Origin: Streptomyces agglomeratus | GTDB lineage: Bacteria; Actinomycetota; Actinomycetes; Streptomycetales; Streptomycetaceae | Assembly (NCBI RefSeq): GCF_001746415.1 | Contig: NZ_MEHJ01000001.1 | Location: 3,989,001-4,053,000 of the forward strand | Length of the DNA: 64,000 bases | Direction of reading: 5' to 3' | Shown here: positions 33,283 through 45,547 of the stretch, piece by piece | Layout of the letters: each line of letters starts with the position of its first letter | Position numbering within the stretch: position 1 is the first letter of the stretch | Made by a program: the position numbers and the translations under genes | The notes under the pieces: model-generated | What the model saw: the letters and a program-made list of their open reading frames with translations, nothing else | Told to the model about the DNA's origin: nothing | The model's database searches: none

Positions 33283-34659
33283 CTACCAGGCGGCCGGAGG
33301 CCCGTACTGTGCAGGCGCCCCACTGTCATGCCCGGGACCGGCACCCCCGGGAGCTCCCGGACCGGCGGCTTCCCCGGCCCCGGCCCCCGCCGCCGCACGC
33401 CGCCTGGCGACCAGCGTCCACACCGCGAGCCCGAGCACCAGCACGGTGCCCGCCCCGATCCCGGCCGCCGCGACGAGCCGCATCGTGTCGCTCCTGGCCG
33501 CCGTGGGCGTACTCAGCCCGTCCTCCGCCGCGCTCAGGTCCTGGCCGGTGACCTGGAAGTCACCCGCGGCACCTTTGTAGGCGGGCGCGCCCTTCTTGTC
33601 GTTCTCGACGTTCAGCCGCAGTGAGAGCCCGAGTGCCTTCGGCCCGAACTCCTTCGCCACCTCGGGGCTCAGACTGACCCTCAGGTAGTACCAGCCCGCG
33701 AACCGCATCCCGTTGACGTCCTCGGACGAGTCGAATCGGTTCTCGTACGCCACGGGCGGCAGCGGATCGAACGCCGACGACTTCTGCTTGCCGTCGTACG
33801 ACACGTCGGTCGCGCTGTCGACGAGCCCCCGCGCCGGGTTGTACAGGGCCATGGTCAGCGCGTTGGAGACATAGCCGTCACCCGCCGTGCTGCCCAGATC
33901 GGCGCTGGCGAACAGCTGCTGCCCCCAGTCGACCGGGACTTTGTAGAACAGCGTCTCGCCCGGCTTGATCCGGTCCCGCCACTCGCCGTCCTTCAGCCCG
34001 GTCGCACTGTAGAAACTCGTCCCGCCCCTGCGGTCCCGAGCCTCACCGGCAGGCGGCGCGGGCGAGCTGCTGGGCCAGTCCTCGGGCGCCTCGGTCGCCC
34101 CGCCGGCGCCGACGCCCGGCTCCGTCTGATGCCGGATCTCCAGCTCCCACGGCTCGCTCGACGAGGAGGCGGCACTGGTCCGCTCGATCAGGGCGTAGTA
34201 CGTGTTGGCGTCCTGGCAGGAGCTGCGGTCCTTTTCGACCGTCCGGTGCGCGTAGGCGCCGATCGGCCGCGCGAACTCCGCCGAGCCGAACCGCGCGGTG
34301 TTGTAGCTGCACGAAGAGCCGTCGCGGTCCTGCAACGTCACCTTGAGCTCGTCGGCGTACCCCACCTTCGTCCCCGGCTTGGGCACCGCCATCGCCGAAA
34401 CATAGGCGTTGGACGTCGCGTCGAGCTCCAGGCGGTAGAACAGCTTGCCGCCCGGTTTGATCGAGTCCCGGTACGTCCCGCCCGGCTCCAGCCGCCGCGC
34501 GTCGGTGTTGGTGGCCGTCCCCCCGGCCGGCTTCGCCGACGGTTCATAGGCGTACGGGGCGGGCTCACCCGCCGCCCGCGCCTGCGTCGGCACCGCCACC
34601 ACCGTGCAGAGCGCCGCCACCACGGCCGGCGCCACCCTGCCCCTGCTGCGCTGCCTCAT
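33283..34659 (-). CDS. Secreted, C-terminally membrane-anchored protein with duplicated beta-type module
   Basis: 458 aa from ATG 34659. Signal peptide (MRQRSRGRVAPAVVAALCTV to ARAAG, cleavage near residue 30), an extracellular region with two related segments (IKPGGKLFYRLELD about 70 and IKPGETLFYKVPVD about 245), a transmembrane helix (about 400-422) followed by Arg-rich stop-transfer and a Gly/Ala/Pro tail. The repeats resemble PPC-like beta sandwiches. Function unknown. It converges on the kinase gene with only 40 bases between them. Confidence 0.72.
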   Translation of the reverse strand: MRQRSRGRVAPAVVAALCTVVAVPTQARAAGEPAPYAYEPSAKPAGGTATNTDARRLEPGGTYRDSIKPGGKLFYRLELDATSNAYVSAMAVPKPGTKVGYADELKVTLQDRDGSSCSYNTARFGSAEFARPIGAYAHRTVEKDRSSCQDANTYYALIERTSAASSSSEPWELEIRHQTEPGVGAGGATEAPEDWPSSSPAPPAGEARDRRGGTSFYSATGLKDGEWRDRIKPGETLFYKVPVDWGQQLFASADLGSTAGDGYVSNALTMALYNPARGLVDSATDVSYDGKQKSSAFDPLPPVAYENRFDSSEDVNGMRFAGWYYLRVSLSPEVAKEFGPKALGLSLRLNVENDKKGAPAYKGAAGDFQVTGQDLSAAEDGLSTPTAARSDTMRLVAAAGIGAGTVLVLGLAVWTLVARRRAAAGAGAGEAAGPGAPGGAGPGHDSGAPAQYGPPAAW

Positions 34660-35055
34660 CGCGCGCCCACCCCTCGTCGTCTCCTCGGCCGCCCCGCACC
34701 GCGCCGCATCCCCACGCCGCATCCCCACGCCGCGTCGCTACGAGCAGAGACCTCGCGGCCGGGGACTACACGCCGCCCGCCGCCGACGGCCGCAGTGCCG
34801 GTCCATCCTGCCCCGCCGGCCCCGCGACTGTCTGCGCGGACCGCCCCCTCATCCTTGCCACACTCTCCCGCCCTTTGCCCAAGCAAGCTAGTAATTTGCT
34901 CGGGTGAATTCAAGGAGGGTCGCCGTCATGGATCGGCAAAGACCGACCACGGCCCGTCCAGAGTCCCCGAAACGCACACGCCGGACAGCACAAGCCGGAC
35001 AGCACAAAGCCCCGGACGCTGAGCGACCGGGGCCAGGCTTTCGGACTACTGGGTC
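34660..35055. other. Intergenic region with AT-rich regulatory-looking island
   Basis: No convincing gene. AAGCAAGCTAGTAATTTGCT at 34881-34900 is strikingly AT-rich, with AGCAA/TTGCT arms, and is followed by AAGGAGGG (34913-34920) and an ATG at 34928. The frame from that ATG runs 96 codons but is Arg/Pro/Thr-rich and crosses antisense into the DLW-39 gene, so I do not call it. GCCCCGG (35009-35015) and CCGGGGC (35027-35033) form a terminator hairpin for the DLW-39 gene on the minus strand. Confidence 0.45.
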
Positions 35056-35190
35056 TCACACACCCGAACCTGCGGGCACGGAGTCAGTCGCCTCCGTCCA
35101 CAGATCCTGCTCGGCGCGATCCGCCTGGATCTGGCGGTACACGAGGAGCCCGCCGATGGCGGCCAGTGCGACCAGGAGAAGCTTCTTCAC
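35056..35190 (-). CDS. DLW-39 family small protein
   Basis: 44 aa from GTG 35190: KKLLLVALAAIGGLLVYRQI, then QADRAEQDLWTEATD. One membrane helix and the conserved EQDLW motif for which the family is named. Actinobacterial, unknown function, usually near the gyrA-tRNA-Ile locus as here. GAGG lies nine bases upstream of the start. Confidence 0.85.
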   Translation of the reverse strand: MKKLLLVALAAIGGLLVYRQIQADRAEQDLWTEATDSVPAGSGV

Positions 35191-35410
35191 CGCGCGACCT
35201 CGTCTTTCCTTGACGTAGGAGACTTCTGGCGCCCGACTATACACACCGACCGATACCGATCGGTGACCTAGCCACCCGCCCAACTCACGCGCGCCACCCA
35301 GCAAAGGCCCGGCAGATCATTTCGGTCCGCGGAGCCCTCGACCTGGCGTCCACGGCCGCCCCCGACCGGCGGGAGGTTGCCGTTGGAGGGTTGCCGTCGG
35401 AGGTGACCCT

Positions 35411-35424
35411 GTTTCACGTGAAAC
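35411..35424. other. parS site 1
   Basis: GTTTCACGTGAAAC, exact match to the Streptomyces ParB binding palindrome. Intergenic, about 10 kb from oriC on the gyrase side. Confidence 0.95.
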
Positions 35425-35499
35425 AAGCCAGCGCGCGATTCCGTGTGCGGGTAAGAGCCTGCGTGGGCCTGGGCCCCCACGGGCGGCGCGACAAATGTA

Positions 35500-35533
35500 G
35501 AAGGCCGGCAGATCCTGAGATCTACCGGCCTTC
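35500..35533 (-). terminator. Terminator of tRNA-Ile
   Basis: A 15-bp stem with one mismatch (35500-35514 and 35519-35533), loop CTGA, followed on the minus strand by TACATTTGT. It lies about 20 bases past the tRNA 3' end. Confidence 0.8.
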
Positions 35534-35551
35534 CGACCTTGCGGTCCGCGG

Positions 35552-35625
35552 TGGGGCTAACAGGATTTGAACCTGTGGCCTCATCCTTATCAGGGATGCG
35601 CTCTAACCAACTGAGCTATAGCCCC
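35552..35625 (-). tRNA. tRNA-Ile (anticodon GAT)
   Basis: Minus strand starts GGGGCTATAGCTCAGTTGGT and ends TAGCCCCA. Anticodon loop CTGATAA, stem CATCC/GGATG, so GAT. T loop GTTCAAATC. 74 nt, CCA not encoded. Downstream of the gyrA-DUF3566 genes as in many actinobacteria. Confidence 0.95.
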
Positions 35626-35686
35626 GCGCTGCCCCTGAAGATTAGCGCACCTCGGGGGCAGTACCAAAATCGGTTCCGCCGGCTTC

Positions 35687-36397
35687 CTACTCGTCCTCGG
35701 CGAGCGTCAGCTCGACGCCGCCGACGAAGCCCGCCGACAGGTTGTAGATGAACGCGCCGAGCGTCGCGAGCGCCGTGGCGAGCACCACGTCGATCATCGC
35801 GATGACCGAAGTGAAGATCAGTACCCGCGGCAGCGAGAGGAAGGACTGGAGGTCGAAGCCGTTGCTCTCGTTGGAGCCCGTCGCCTCGCTGATCGTCCCG
35901 CCCACCGTGGAGAAGACGCCCATCGCGTCCATCACCATCCACAGCACCGCCGCCGCCACCACCGTGCAGATGCCCAGCGCGATGGAGAGCAGGAAGCTGA
36001 CCTTCATCACCGACCACGGGTCGGCCTTGGCCACCCGCAGCCTCGCCTTGCGCGTACGCGGCGTCGTACGCGCCCCCGTACGCGGCAGACGCACCGCGGC
36101 GGCACCCGGCTGCTGCCCGGCCCGCTGCGCCCCACCAGGCGCCACTGCGGCACCGTGCGCACCATCGCCCTGCGGCGAGGGATACGCCTGCGGCGGGTGA
36201 TACGGCTGAGCCTGGCGGCCCTCGCCCTGCGGCTCACGCTCACCCGGCAGCGGTCCGCTCCCGTACCCGTCGTACCCCTGAGCCTGAGGCCCTCGCGTAT
36301 CGGTCACAGTCCCCCCCTGGGAGTCCGCGGCAGAGCCACGGGCACCGGGTGCTCCAGATTCAGAAGCGGCCGCTCCGGCGCCCGTGGCTCCACTCAC
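35687..36397 (-). CDS. DUF3566 domain membrane protein
   Basis: 236 aa. The first 110 residues are Gly/Gln/Pro-rich and cytoplasmic. The DUF3566 part follows: RKARLRVAKADPWSVMKVSF, two transmembrane helices (about 133-158 and 190-215) and a FNLSAGFVGGVELTLAEDE-like end. Found just after gyrA in actinobacteria including mycobacteria. GTG 36397 lies three bases after the gyrA stop, so it is the distal gene of the gyrase operon. Function unknown. Confidence 0.88.
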   Translation of the reverse strand: MSGATGAGAAASESGAPGARGSAADSQGGTVTDTRGPQAQGYDGYGSGPLPGEREPQGEGRQAQPYHPPQAYPSPQGDGAHGAAVAPGGAQRAGQQPGAAAVRLPRTGARTTPRTRKARLRVAKADPWSVMKVSFLLSIALGICTVVAAAVLWMVMDAMGVFSTVGGTISEATGSNESNGFDLQSFLSLPRVLIFTSVIAMIDVVLATALATLGAFIYNLSAGFVGGVELTLAEDE

Positions 36398-36400
36398 GCT

Positions 36401-39049
36401 TTACTCCTCGTGCTCACCGGCCGAAGGCGCTGCGCCCTCGGCGGATTCGGCAACCTCGACGGCTTCGGTCGCCTCGACCGCATCGCCTTCGACCTCGTCG
36501 ATGTCGGCCCCCTCGGGGCCTTCCACCTCTTCGGCCTCGCGACCGGCCTCGGCATTACGAGCGATACCGACGACGGCATCGCGCTTGCCCAGGTTGATCA
36601 GTTGGACGCCCATGGTGTCACGGCCCGTCTCCCTGACTTCGTTGACTCGCGTACGAATCACACCACCGCCGAGCGTGATGGCGAGGATCTCGTCCGTCTC
36701 CTCCACCACCAGCGCGCCGACCAGCGATCCCCGGTCCTCCACGATCTTGGCGGCCTTGATACCCAGACCACCGCGACCCTGGACCCGGTACTCGTCGACA
36801 GGGGTCCGCTTCGCGTACCCGCCATCGGTGGCGGTGAACACGAACGTACCGGCCCGGACGACATTCATCGAGAGCAGCTCGTCACCTTCGCGGAAACTCA
36901 TGCCCTTCACACCCGAAGTCGCACGGCCCATCGGCCGCAGCGCGTCGTCGGTCGCCGTGAAGCGGATCGACTGCGCCTTCTTGCTGACCAGCAGCAGATC
37001 GTCCTCGGCCGACACCAGCTCCGCGCCGATCAGCTCGTCGTCGCTGCCGTCCGCGGTCTCCCGCAGATTGATCGCGATGACGCCGCCCGAACGGGGCGAG
37101 TCGTAGTCCTTCAGGGACGTCTTCTTCACCAGGCCGCCCTTGGTGGCCAGGATCAGGTAAGGCGCCGCCTCGTAGTCACGGATCGCGAGGATCTGCGCGA
37201 TCTGCTCGTCCGGCTGGAAGGCGAGCAGGTTCGCGACGTGCTGCCCGCGCGCGTCCCGGCCGGCGTCCGGAAGCTCGTACGCCTTCGCCCGGTACACCCG
37301 GCCCTTGTTCGTGAAGAACAGCAGCCAGTGGTGCGTCGTCGACACGAAGAAGTGGTCGACGATGTCGTCTTCCTTCAGCTTCGTACCGCGCACGCCCTTG
37401 CCGCCGCGCTTCTGCGACCGGTAGTCGTCCGTCTTCGTACGCTTCACATAGCCGCCACGCGTGATGGTGACGACGATGTCCTCCTCGGCGATCAGGTCCT
37501 CGATGGACATGTCACCGTCGAAGGGCACCAGCTTGGAACGGCGGTCGTCACCGAACTTGTCGACGATCGCGGCCAGTTCCTCGCTGATGATCTGCCGCTG
37601 ACGCTCCGGCGAGGCGAGGATCGCGTTGTACTCGTTGATCTTCGCCTGGAGCTCGTCGTGCTCCGCGACGATCTTCTGACGCTCCAGCGCCGCCAGCCGG
37701 CGGAGCTGCATCTCCAGGATCGCGTTCGCCTGGATCTCGTCGATCTCCAGCAGGCCCATCAGGCCCTCACGCGCCACGTCGACCGTCTGGCTTCGGCGGA
37801 TCAGCGCGATGACCTCGTCGATCGCGTCCAGCGCCTTGAGCAGACCGCGCAGGATGTGCGCCCGCTCCTCCGCCTTGCGCAGACGGAAGCGCGTACGCCG
37901 GACGATGACCTCGATCTGGTGCGTCACCCAGTGCCGGATGAACGCGTCCAGCGACAGCGTCCGCGGCACACCGTCCACCAGCGCCAGCATGTTGGCGCCG
38001 AAGTTCGTCTGGAGATCGGTGTGCTTGTACAGGTTGTTCAGCACGACCTTCGCGACCGCGTCCCGCTTCAGCACGATGACCAGGCGCTGACCGGTACGCG
38101 AAGACGTCTCGTCACGGACGTCCGCGATGCCGCCGACCTTGCCGTCCTTCACCAGGTCGGCGATCTTCTGCGCCAGGTTGTCCGGGTTGGTCTGGTACGG
38201 AAGCTCCGTCACCACCAGGCACTGGCGGTTCTGGATCTCCTCGACCGCCACCACCGCGCGCATCGTGATCGAGCCGCGGCCCGTCCGGTACGCCTCCTCG
38301 ATGCCCTTGCGGCCCACCACCAGCGCGCCGGTCGGGAAGTCGGGGCCCTTGATGCGCTCCATCAGCGCGTCCAGGAGCTCCTCGTGACCCGCGTCCGGGT
38401 TCTCAAGGAACCACTGCGCGCCCGCCGCCACCTCCCGCAGGTTGTGCGGCGGGATGTTCGTGGCCATACCGACCGCGATACCCGCCGAACCGTTGATCAG
38501 CAGGTTCGGGAAGCGCGCCGGCAGAACCGTCGGCTCCTGGTTGCGGCCGTCGTAGTTGTCCTGGAAGTCGACGGTCTCCTCGTCGATGTCCCGGACCATC
38601 TCCATGGCCAGCGGCATCATCTTGCACTCGGTGTACCGCATCGCCGCGGCCGGGTCGTTGCCCGGAGAACCGAAGTTGCCGTTGGAGTCCACCAGCGGCA
38701 TGCGCATCGACCAGTGCTGCGCCAGGCGCACCAGGGCGTCGTAGATCGAGGAGTCGCCGTGCGGGTGGTACGTACCCATGACGTCACCGACGACACGGGC
38801 GCACTTGTAGAAGCCCTTCTCGGGCCGGTAACCGCCGTCGTACATCGCGTACAGCACACGGCGGTGGACGGGCTTGAGACCGTCCCGCACGTCGGGCAGC
38901 GCACGCGACACGATGACGGACATCGCGTAGTCGAGGTACGAACGCTGCATCTCCGTCTCGAGCCCCACGGGCTCGACACGCATGCCCACGCCCTCGACGG
39001 GCGGCACCTCTTCGGGCGTCACGGGGACAGGGGTGTTCTCGTCGGCCAT
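36401..39049 (-). CDS. gyrA: DNA gyrase subunit A
   Basis: 882 aa. GyrA cuts and rejoins DNA in the ATP-driven negative supercoiling reaction. Catalytic Tyr139 in AAMRYTE, the quinolone-determining region [15 protein letters not shown], and the GyrA-box in the C-terminal wrapping domain (QKRGGKG). An acidic Glu/Ala-rich tail ends the protein. It follows gyrB by about 50 bases and lies on the leading strand of the leftward fork. Confidence 0.98.
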   Translation of the reverse strand: MADENTPVPVTPEEVPPVEGVGMRVEPVGLETEMQRSYLDYAMSVIVSRALPDVRDGLKPVHRRVLYAMYDGGYRPEKGFYKCARVVGDVMGTYHPHGDSSIYDALVRLAQHWSMRMPLVDSNGNFGSPGNDPAAAMRYTECKMMPLAMEMVRDIDEETVDFQDNYDGRNQEPTVLPARFPNLLINGSAGIAVGMATNIPPHNLREVAAGAQWFLENPDAGHEELLDALMERIKGPDFPTGALVVGRKGIEEAYRTGRGSITMRAVVAVEEIQNRQCLVVTELPYQTNPDNLAQKIADLVKDGKVGGIADVRDETSSRTGQRLVIVLKRDAVAKVVLNNLYKHTDLQTNFGANMLALVDGVPRTLSLDAFIRHWVTHQIEVIVRRTRFRLRKAEERAHILRGLLKALDAIDEVIALIRRSQTVDVAREGLMGLLEIDEIQANAILEMQLRRLAALERQKIVAEHDELQAKINEYNAILASPERQRQIISEELAAIVDKFGDDRRSKLVPFDGDMSIEDLIAEEDIVVTITRGGYVKRTKTDDYRSQKRGGKGVRGTKLKEDDIVDHFFVSTTHHWLLFFTNKGRVYRAKAYELPDAGRDARGQHVANLLAFQPDEQIAQILAIRDYEAAPYLILATKGGLVKKTSLKDYDSPRSGGVIAINLRETADGSDDELIGAELVSAEDDLLLVSKKAQSIRFTATDDALRPMGRATSGVKGMSFREGDELLSMNVVRAGTFVFTATDGGYAKRTPVDEYRVQGRGGLGIKAAKIVEDRGSLVGALVVEETDEILAITLGGGVIRTRVNEVRETGRDTMGVQLINLGKRDAVVGIARNAEAGREAEEVEGPEGADIDEVEGDAVEATEAVEVAESAEGAAPSAGEHEE

Positions 39050-39098
39050 TGCTGGTCAAAGTCCTTTCGAGCTGCGGCTGGTGGCTTGCACGGCCGAC

Positions 39099-41461
<2,363 letters not shown>

Positions 41462-42046
41462 TCATCCGTACGTATCCCCGGGGCCCGTACTCCCCGGAGC
41501 CCGCAGCGCGCCGAAACGGCGCGGCGGACCACCCGGCCCCCAGATCTTGATCATCCGCACCGTGTCCCGGCCCAGATCGGCGTTCAGCCGCGTCAGCAGC
41601 TCCCGCTGCATCAGCCGCAGCTGCGTCGCCCACGCCGTCGAATCGCACTGCACCGTGAGAACCCGCTCGTCCTCGTCGTAACGCTGCGGCACACAGTGCT
41701 TCGCCAGATCCCCGCCCACGATCTCCGGCCACCGGCCCATCACACCGCCGACCGCCATCGGCATCTCCCAGCCGCGCTCCGTCTTCAACCGGTCCAGCGC
41801 GGCCCCCAGCGCCAGCGGGTCACGACCGTCCGCCCCCGAACCCGACCGCAGCCCTCCACCACGCCTGGCCTGCTTCTTCTGCTGCGCCGCCGCACCCCGC
41901 GCCCGCGCCTGCTCCTTCGCCGCACGCAACGCCACCCGCGCCAGATCCACACCCGACGACTCCGGCGCCCTCGACGGCTCGGGCACCCTCGGCTGCTCCT
42001 GCGGCAGCTCCCCGCTCAATCCACCCGGACCACTGAGCCCGCTCAT
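41462..42046 (-). CDS. dciA: DUF721 protein, DciA-like replicative helicase factor
   Basis: 194 aa. A disordered, basic N-terminal half ([16 protein letters not shown]) precedes the DUF721 domain (about 80-180): [49 protein letters not shown]. In bacteria without DnaC/DnaI, DciA interacts with DnaB and is needed for helicase loading, and the recF-gyrB location is the known one in actinobacteria. ATG overlaps the recF stop as ATGA. Confidence 0.88.
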   Translation of the reverse strand: MSGLSGPGGLSGELPQEQPRVPEPSRAPESSGVDLARVALRAAKEQARARGAAAQQKKQARRGGGLRSGSGADGRDPLALGAALDRLKTERGWEMPMAVGGVMGRWPEIVGGDLAKHCVPQRYDEDERVLTVQCDSTAWATQLRLMQRELLTRLNADLGRDTVRMIKIWGPGGPPRRFGALRAPGSTGPGDTYG

Positions 42047-43173
42047 ACCCGCGCCACCTCGCCGCCGGACACCATGTACCGCGCCCCCGCCAGCACGCCC
42101 GGCACATCGTCATCCACCGCGGCCGTCACCAGCACCTGCTCACCCGGCGCCACCAACTCCGCCAACCGCTCCCGCCGGCGCGCGTCCAGCTCGGCGAAGA
42201 CGTCATCGAGCACGAGCACCGGCTCATTGCCCTCGCCGCGCAGCAGATCGTACGAAGCAAGCCGCAGCGACAACGCGTACGACCACGACTCGCCATGGCT
42301 GGCATAGCCCTTCGCCGGCAGCTGCCCCAGCTTCAGCACAAGATCGTCCCGGTGCGGACCGACCAGCGTCACACCCCGCTCGATCTCCTGCTTCCGCGCC
42401 TGTGCCAACGCCGCCAACAGCAGCTCGTACAACTCCTCACGCGTCTGATCAGCGGTTACGCCGCCGCCAACCGAACTCCGGTACTCCAGCAGCACCGGGC
42501 CCCCGCCCGGCGCCAGCTGCTCGTACGCCTTGTCCGTCATCGGCTGCAAGGTCGCGATCAGGTCCAGCCGCTGCGCCAGCAGCTCCGCACCCACCTGCGC
42601 CAGATGCTGGTCCCACACGTCCAGCGTCGACATGTCCATCGACCGGCCACCGTGCCGACGCGCCATCGCCGCCGACTTCAACAGCGTGTTCCGCTGCTTC
42701 AGCACCCGCTCGTAGTCCGACCGCACCCCCGCCATCCGCGGCGACCGCGCCGTAATCAGCTCGTCGAGGAACCGGCGCCGCTCACCCGGATCGCCCTTCA
42801 CCAGCGCCAGGTCCTCCGGCGCGAACAGCACCGTCCGTACGATCCCCAGCACATCACGTGGCTTGACCTGCGACGACCGGTTGATACGCGCCCGGTTCGC
42901 CCGGCCCGGATTCAGCTCCAGCTCCACCAGTTGCTGCCGCTCGCCCTGCGTCACCGCGGCCCGGATCACCGCCCGCTCCGCGCCCATCCGCACCAGCGGA
43001 GCGTCCGAGGCGACACGGTGGCTGCCGAGGGTCGCCAGGTAGCCGACCGCCTCGACGAGATTCGTCTTGCCCTGCCCGTTCGCCCCCACGAACACGGAAA
43101 CGCCCGGATCGAGAGGGACCTCGACCCGGGCGTACGAGCGGAAGTCGGCCAGCGACAGATGCGTGACGTGCAT
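42043..43173 (-). CDS. recF: DNA replication/repair protein RecF
   Basis: 376-aa SMC-like ATPase acting in gap repair and RecA loading. Walker A GANGQGKT (about 30-37), signature region [17 protein letters not shown], and Walker [17 protein letters not shown] 43173 begins [14 protein letters not shown], the standard N terminus; the upstream in-frame extension is not conserved. Follows gnd by about 35 bases. Confidence 0.96.
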   Translation of the reverse strand: MHVTHLSLADFRSYARVEVPLDPGVSVFVGANGQGKTNLVEAVGYLATLGSHRVASDAPLVRMGAERAVIRAAVTQGERQQLVELELNPGRANRARINRSSQVKPRDVLGIVRTVLFAPEDLALVKGDPGERRRFLDELITARSPRMAGVRSDYERVLKQRNTLLKSAAMARRHGGRSMDMSTLDVWDQHLAQVGAELLAQRLDLIATLQPMTDKAYEQLAPGGGPVLLEYRSSVGGGVTADQTREELYELLLAALAQARKQEIERGVTLVGPHRDDLVLKLGQLPAKGYASHGESWSYALSLRLASYDLLRGEGNEPVLVLDDVFAELDARRRERLAELVAPGEQVLVTAAVDDDVPGVLAGARYMVSGGEVARV

Positions 43174-43207
43174 GGCGTGCGCCGACCTTCTCCCAGCTCT
43201 GAACTGC

Positions 43208-44086
43208 TTACTTCTTCGACTCGACCGCGTGACCACCGAACTGGTTGCGCAGCGCGGCGATCATCTTCATCTGCGGGGAGTCGTCCTGACGCGACGCGAA
43301 ACGCGCGAACAGCGACGCCGTGATCGCGGGCAGCGGCACCGCGTTGTCGATCGCCGCCTCGACCGTCCAGCGGCCCTCACCCGAGTCGGCGGCGTACCCG
43401 CGCAGACTCTCCAGGTGCTCGTCGTCGTCCAGCGCGTTGACCGCCAGGTCCAGCAGCCAGGAACGGATGACCGTGCCCTCCTGCCAGGACCGGAAGACCT
43501 CACGCACGTCCGTGACGGAGTCGACCTTCTCCAGCAGCTCCCAGCCCTCGGCGTACGCCTGCATCATGGCGTACTCGATGCCGTTGTGAACCATCTTCGC
43601 GAAGTGCCCGGCACCGACCTTGCCCGCGTGCACCGAACCGAAGTCACCCGCCGGCTTCAGCGCGTCGAAGACCGGCTGGACCTTCGCCACGTTCTCGGCG
43701 TCGCCCCCGTACATCAGCGCGTAGCCGTTCTCCAGACCCCACACACCACCGGAGACGCCGCAGTCGACGAAGCCGATGCCCTTGAGGCCCAGCTCCACCG
43801 CGTGCTTCTCGTCGTCCGTCCAGCGGGAATTCCCGCCGTCCACGACCACGTCGCCCGGCTCCAGCAGCTCGGCCAGCTCGTCGATCGTGGACTGGGTCGC
43901 GGCACCGGCCGGAACCATCACCCACACCACCCGCGGGCCCTTGAGCTTGGCCACGAGCTCCTCGAGGCTGTGGACATCGGCGACGTCCGGGTTGCGGTCG
44001 TAACCGATGACGGTGTGGCCTGCGCGGCGAATGCGCTCGCGCATGTTGCCGCCCATTTTGCCGAGGCCGACGAGACCGAGCTCCAT
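43208..44086 (-). CDS. gnd: 6-phosphogluconate dehydrogenase, short form
   Basis: 292 aa, the short decarboxylating type, much shorter than the ~470-aa E. coli enzyme. Rossmann motif [12 protein letters not shown], substrate region [22 protein letters not shown], and [18 protein letters not shown] with the catalytic Lys/Asn. It makes ribulose 5-phosphate and reduced NAD(P). Its place between dnaN and recF is typical of actinobacteria. AAGGAATC precedes the ATG. Confidence 0.96.
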   Translation of the reverse strand: MELGLVGLGKMGGNMRERIRRAGHTVIGYDRNPDVADVHSLEELVAKLKGPRVVWVMVPAGAATQSTIDELAELLEPGDVVVDGGNSRWTDDEKHAVELGLKGIGFVDCGVSGGVWGLENGYALMYGGDAENVAKVQPVFDALKPAGDFGSVHAGKVGAGHFAKMVHNGIEYAMMQAYAEGWELLEKVDSVTDVREVFRSWQEGTVIRSWLLDLAVNALDDDEHLESLRGYAADSGEGRWTVEAAIDNAVPLPAITASLFARFASRQDDSPQMKMIAALRNQFGGHAVESKK

Positions 44087-44174
44087 CAGAGATTCCTTAA
44101 GCGTTGTGGCGATTCGTACCCGCGACCGAGCCTACGCCCGGCCGCGGAGGTCCACCCGGGGGCCGCCGAGGCCG

Positions 44175-45305
44175 TCAGCCCGAGAGCCGCACCGGCATGA
44201 TCAGGTACTTGTACGCCTCGTCCGCCTCGGCATCCACCGCGGGCCTGCCGCTGAGCAGCGCCGGCTTCGTGGACGTCGTGAAGGACAGCTGGGCGACCGG
44301 GGAGTCGATCGCGCTCAGGCCGTCCAACAGGAAGGTCGGGTTGAAGGCGATCGAGATGTCGTCGCCCTCCAGGTTCGCGTCGACCCGCTCCACAGCCTGT
44401 GCGTCGTCGCTCGAACCCGCTTCGAGGATCAGTACGCCCTGCTCGAAGCTGAGGCGCACCGGAGTGTTCCGCTCGGCGACCAGCGCCACACGCTTGACGG
44501 CCTCGACGAACGGCGCGGTCTCGATGACGGCGATCGAGTTGAACTCGGTCGGGAAGAGCGTCCGGTACTTCGGCAGGTCGCCTTCCAGCAGCCGCGTGGT
44601 CGTACGCCGGCCGGCACCCTCGAAACCGATCAGCCCCTCACCGGCGCCCGAGCTGGACAGCGCGATGGTGACCGTGTCACCGCTGGTCAGCGACTTGGCG
44701 GTGTCCAGCAGAGTCTTGGCGGGCACCAGCGCGACGGCCGAGGCCTCGGGGTCCTCGGGCTTCCACATGAACTCGCGGACCGCGAAGCGGTAGCGGTCGG
44801 TGGAGGCCAGCGTCACTCGCTCGCCCTCGATCTCGATGCGGACACCGGTCAGCACGGGCAGCGTGTCGTCACGGCCGGCGGCGATGGCCACCTGGGCGGC
44901 GGCGGAGGCGAAGACCTCACCGGGGACGGTGCCCGTCGCGGTCGGCATCTGCGGCAGCGCCGGGTACTCCTCCACAGGAAGGGTGTGGAGTGTGAACCGG
45001 GAGGAGCCGCAGACCACGGTCGCCCGTACACCGTCTGTGGAGATCTCCACCGGCCGGTTCGGCAGGGCGCGGCAGATGTCGGCGAGGAGCCGGCCGGAGA
45101 CGAGAACGGTGCCGTCCTCCTCCACGTCCGCCTCGACCGAGACGCGGGCCGAGACCTCGTAGTCGAAGCCGGAGAGGCTCAGCGCGCCCTCCTCGGCCTT
45201 CAGAAGAAGGCCCGCGAGAACGGGGACCGGCGGACGGGCCGGAAGGCTGCGAGCCGTCCAGGCCACCGCCTCCGCGAGTACATCGCGCTCAACCCGGATC
45301 TTCAC
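44175..45305 (-). CDS. dnaN: DNA polymerase III sliding clamp
   Basis: 376-aa beta clamp of three repeated domains; KIRVERDVLAEAVAWTARSL start, GSSRFTLHTLPVEEYPALP, LTGVRIEIEGERVTLASTDRYR, and the C-terminal YLIMPVRL. Encircles DNA to tether polymerase. GTG 45305 with AGGAGGCGG upstream. Directly downstream of oriC. Confidence 0.98.
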   Translation of the reverse strand: MKIRVERDVLAEAVAWTARSLPARPPVPVLAGLLLKAEEGALSLSGFDYEVSARVSVEADVEEDGTVLVSGRLLADICRALPNRPVEISTDGVRATVVCGSSRFTLHTLPVEEYPALPQMPTATGTVPGEVFASAAAQVAIAAGRDDTLPVLTGVRIEIEGERVTLASTDRYRFAVREFMWKPEDPEASAVALVPAKTLLDTAKSLTSGDTVTIALSSSGAGEGLIGFEGAGRRTTTRLLEGDLPKYRTLFPTEFNSIAVIETAPFVEAVKRVALVAERNTPVRLSFEQGVLILEAGSSDDAQAVERVDANLEGDDISIAFNPTFLLDGLSAIDSPVAQLSFTTSTKPALLSGRPAVDAEADEAYKYLIMPVRLSG

Positions 45306-45399
45306 CGGAACCGCCTCCTGCTTGTTGCTGGCTCGCCCTGCTGGCCGTCGTGGTCTGGGGTCGTCTGGCTGTGTTGCCGGGGACCAGTCTGACGCACGG

Positions 45400-45416
45400 C
45401 ACCGACAGTCGGTGCG
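45400..45416. promoter_or_regulatory. 17-bp palindrome upstream of dnaN
   Basis: GCACCGACAGTCGGTGC, two perfect 8-base arms around one A, about 95 bases before the dnaN start. Could be an operator or a mRNA hairpin. No protein is known to me for this motif. Confidence 0.4.
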
Positions 45417-45513
45417 GCTCGGGGTCAAGTCGTGGCGAGAGGCGTCGCCGGCTCCGGGGCCGAGTTGTGCACAGGGCCCTCTTCCAAGCGATTTCCGGGC
45501 TAACTCTTAGTGG

Positions 45514-45547
45514 GAGTAGTAGTAGGGCCTGTGGAAACGGTGGATAA
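45514..45547 (+). other. Putative DnaA-trio unwinding element of oriC
   Basis: GAGTAGTAGTAG (45514-45525) is followed by a GC-rich GGCC and two abutting boxes, TGTGGAAAC (45530-45538) and GGTGGATAA (45539-45547). This layout, box pair, GC patch, then TAG triplets, is that of the bacterial basal unwinding system described in Bacillus subtilis, where DnaA moves from boxes onto the trio strand. The adjoining TAACTCTTAG (45501-45510) is AT-richer. Confidence 0.65.

Larger units (their letters stand above)
35191..35551. other. Intergenic region holding parS and the tRNA-Ile terminator
   Basis: Between the DLW-39 gene and tRNA-Ile. It holds TACCGATCGGTGACC-type short inverted sequence near 35255-35265, a parS site at 35411-35424 and the hairpin at 35500-35533. 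No coding sequence seen. Confidence 0.5.

Noticed and set aside
34928..35218. 96-codon frame after a strong Shine-Dalgarno sequence
   Set aside because: Composition typical of non-coding GC-rich DNA and it overlaps the well-supported DLW-39 gene antisense; kept only as a regulatory observation.
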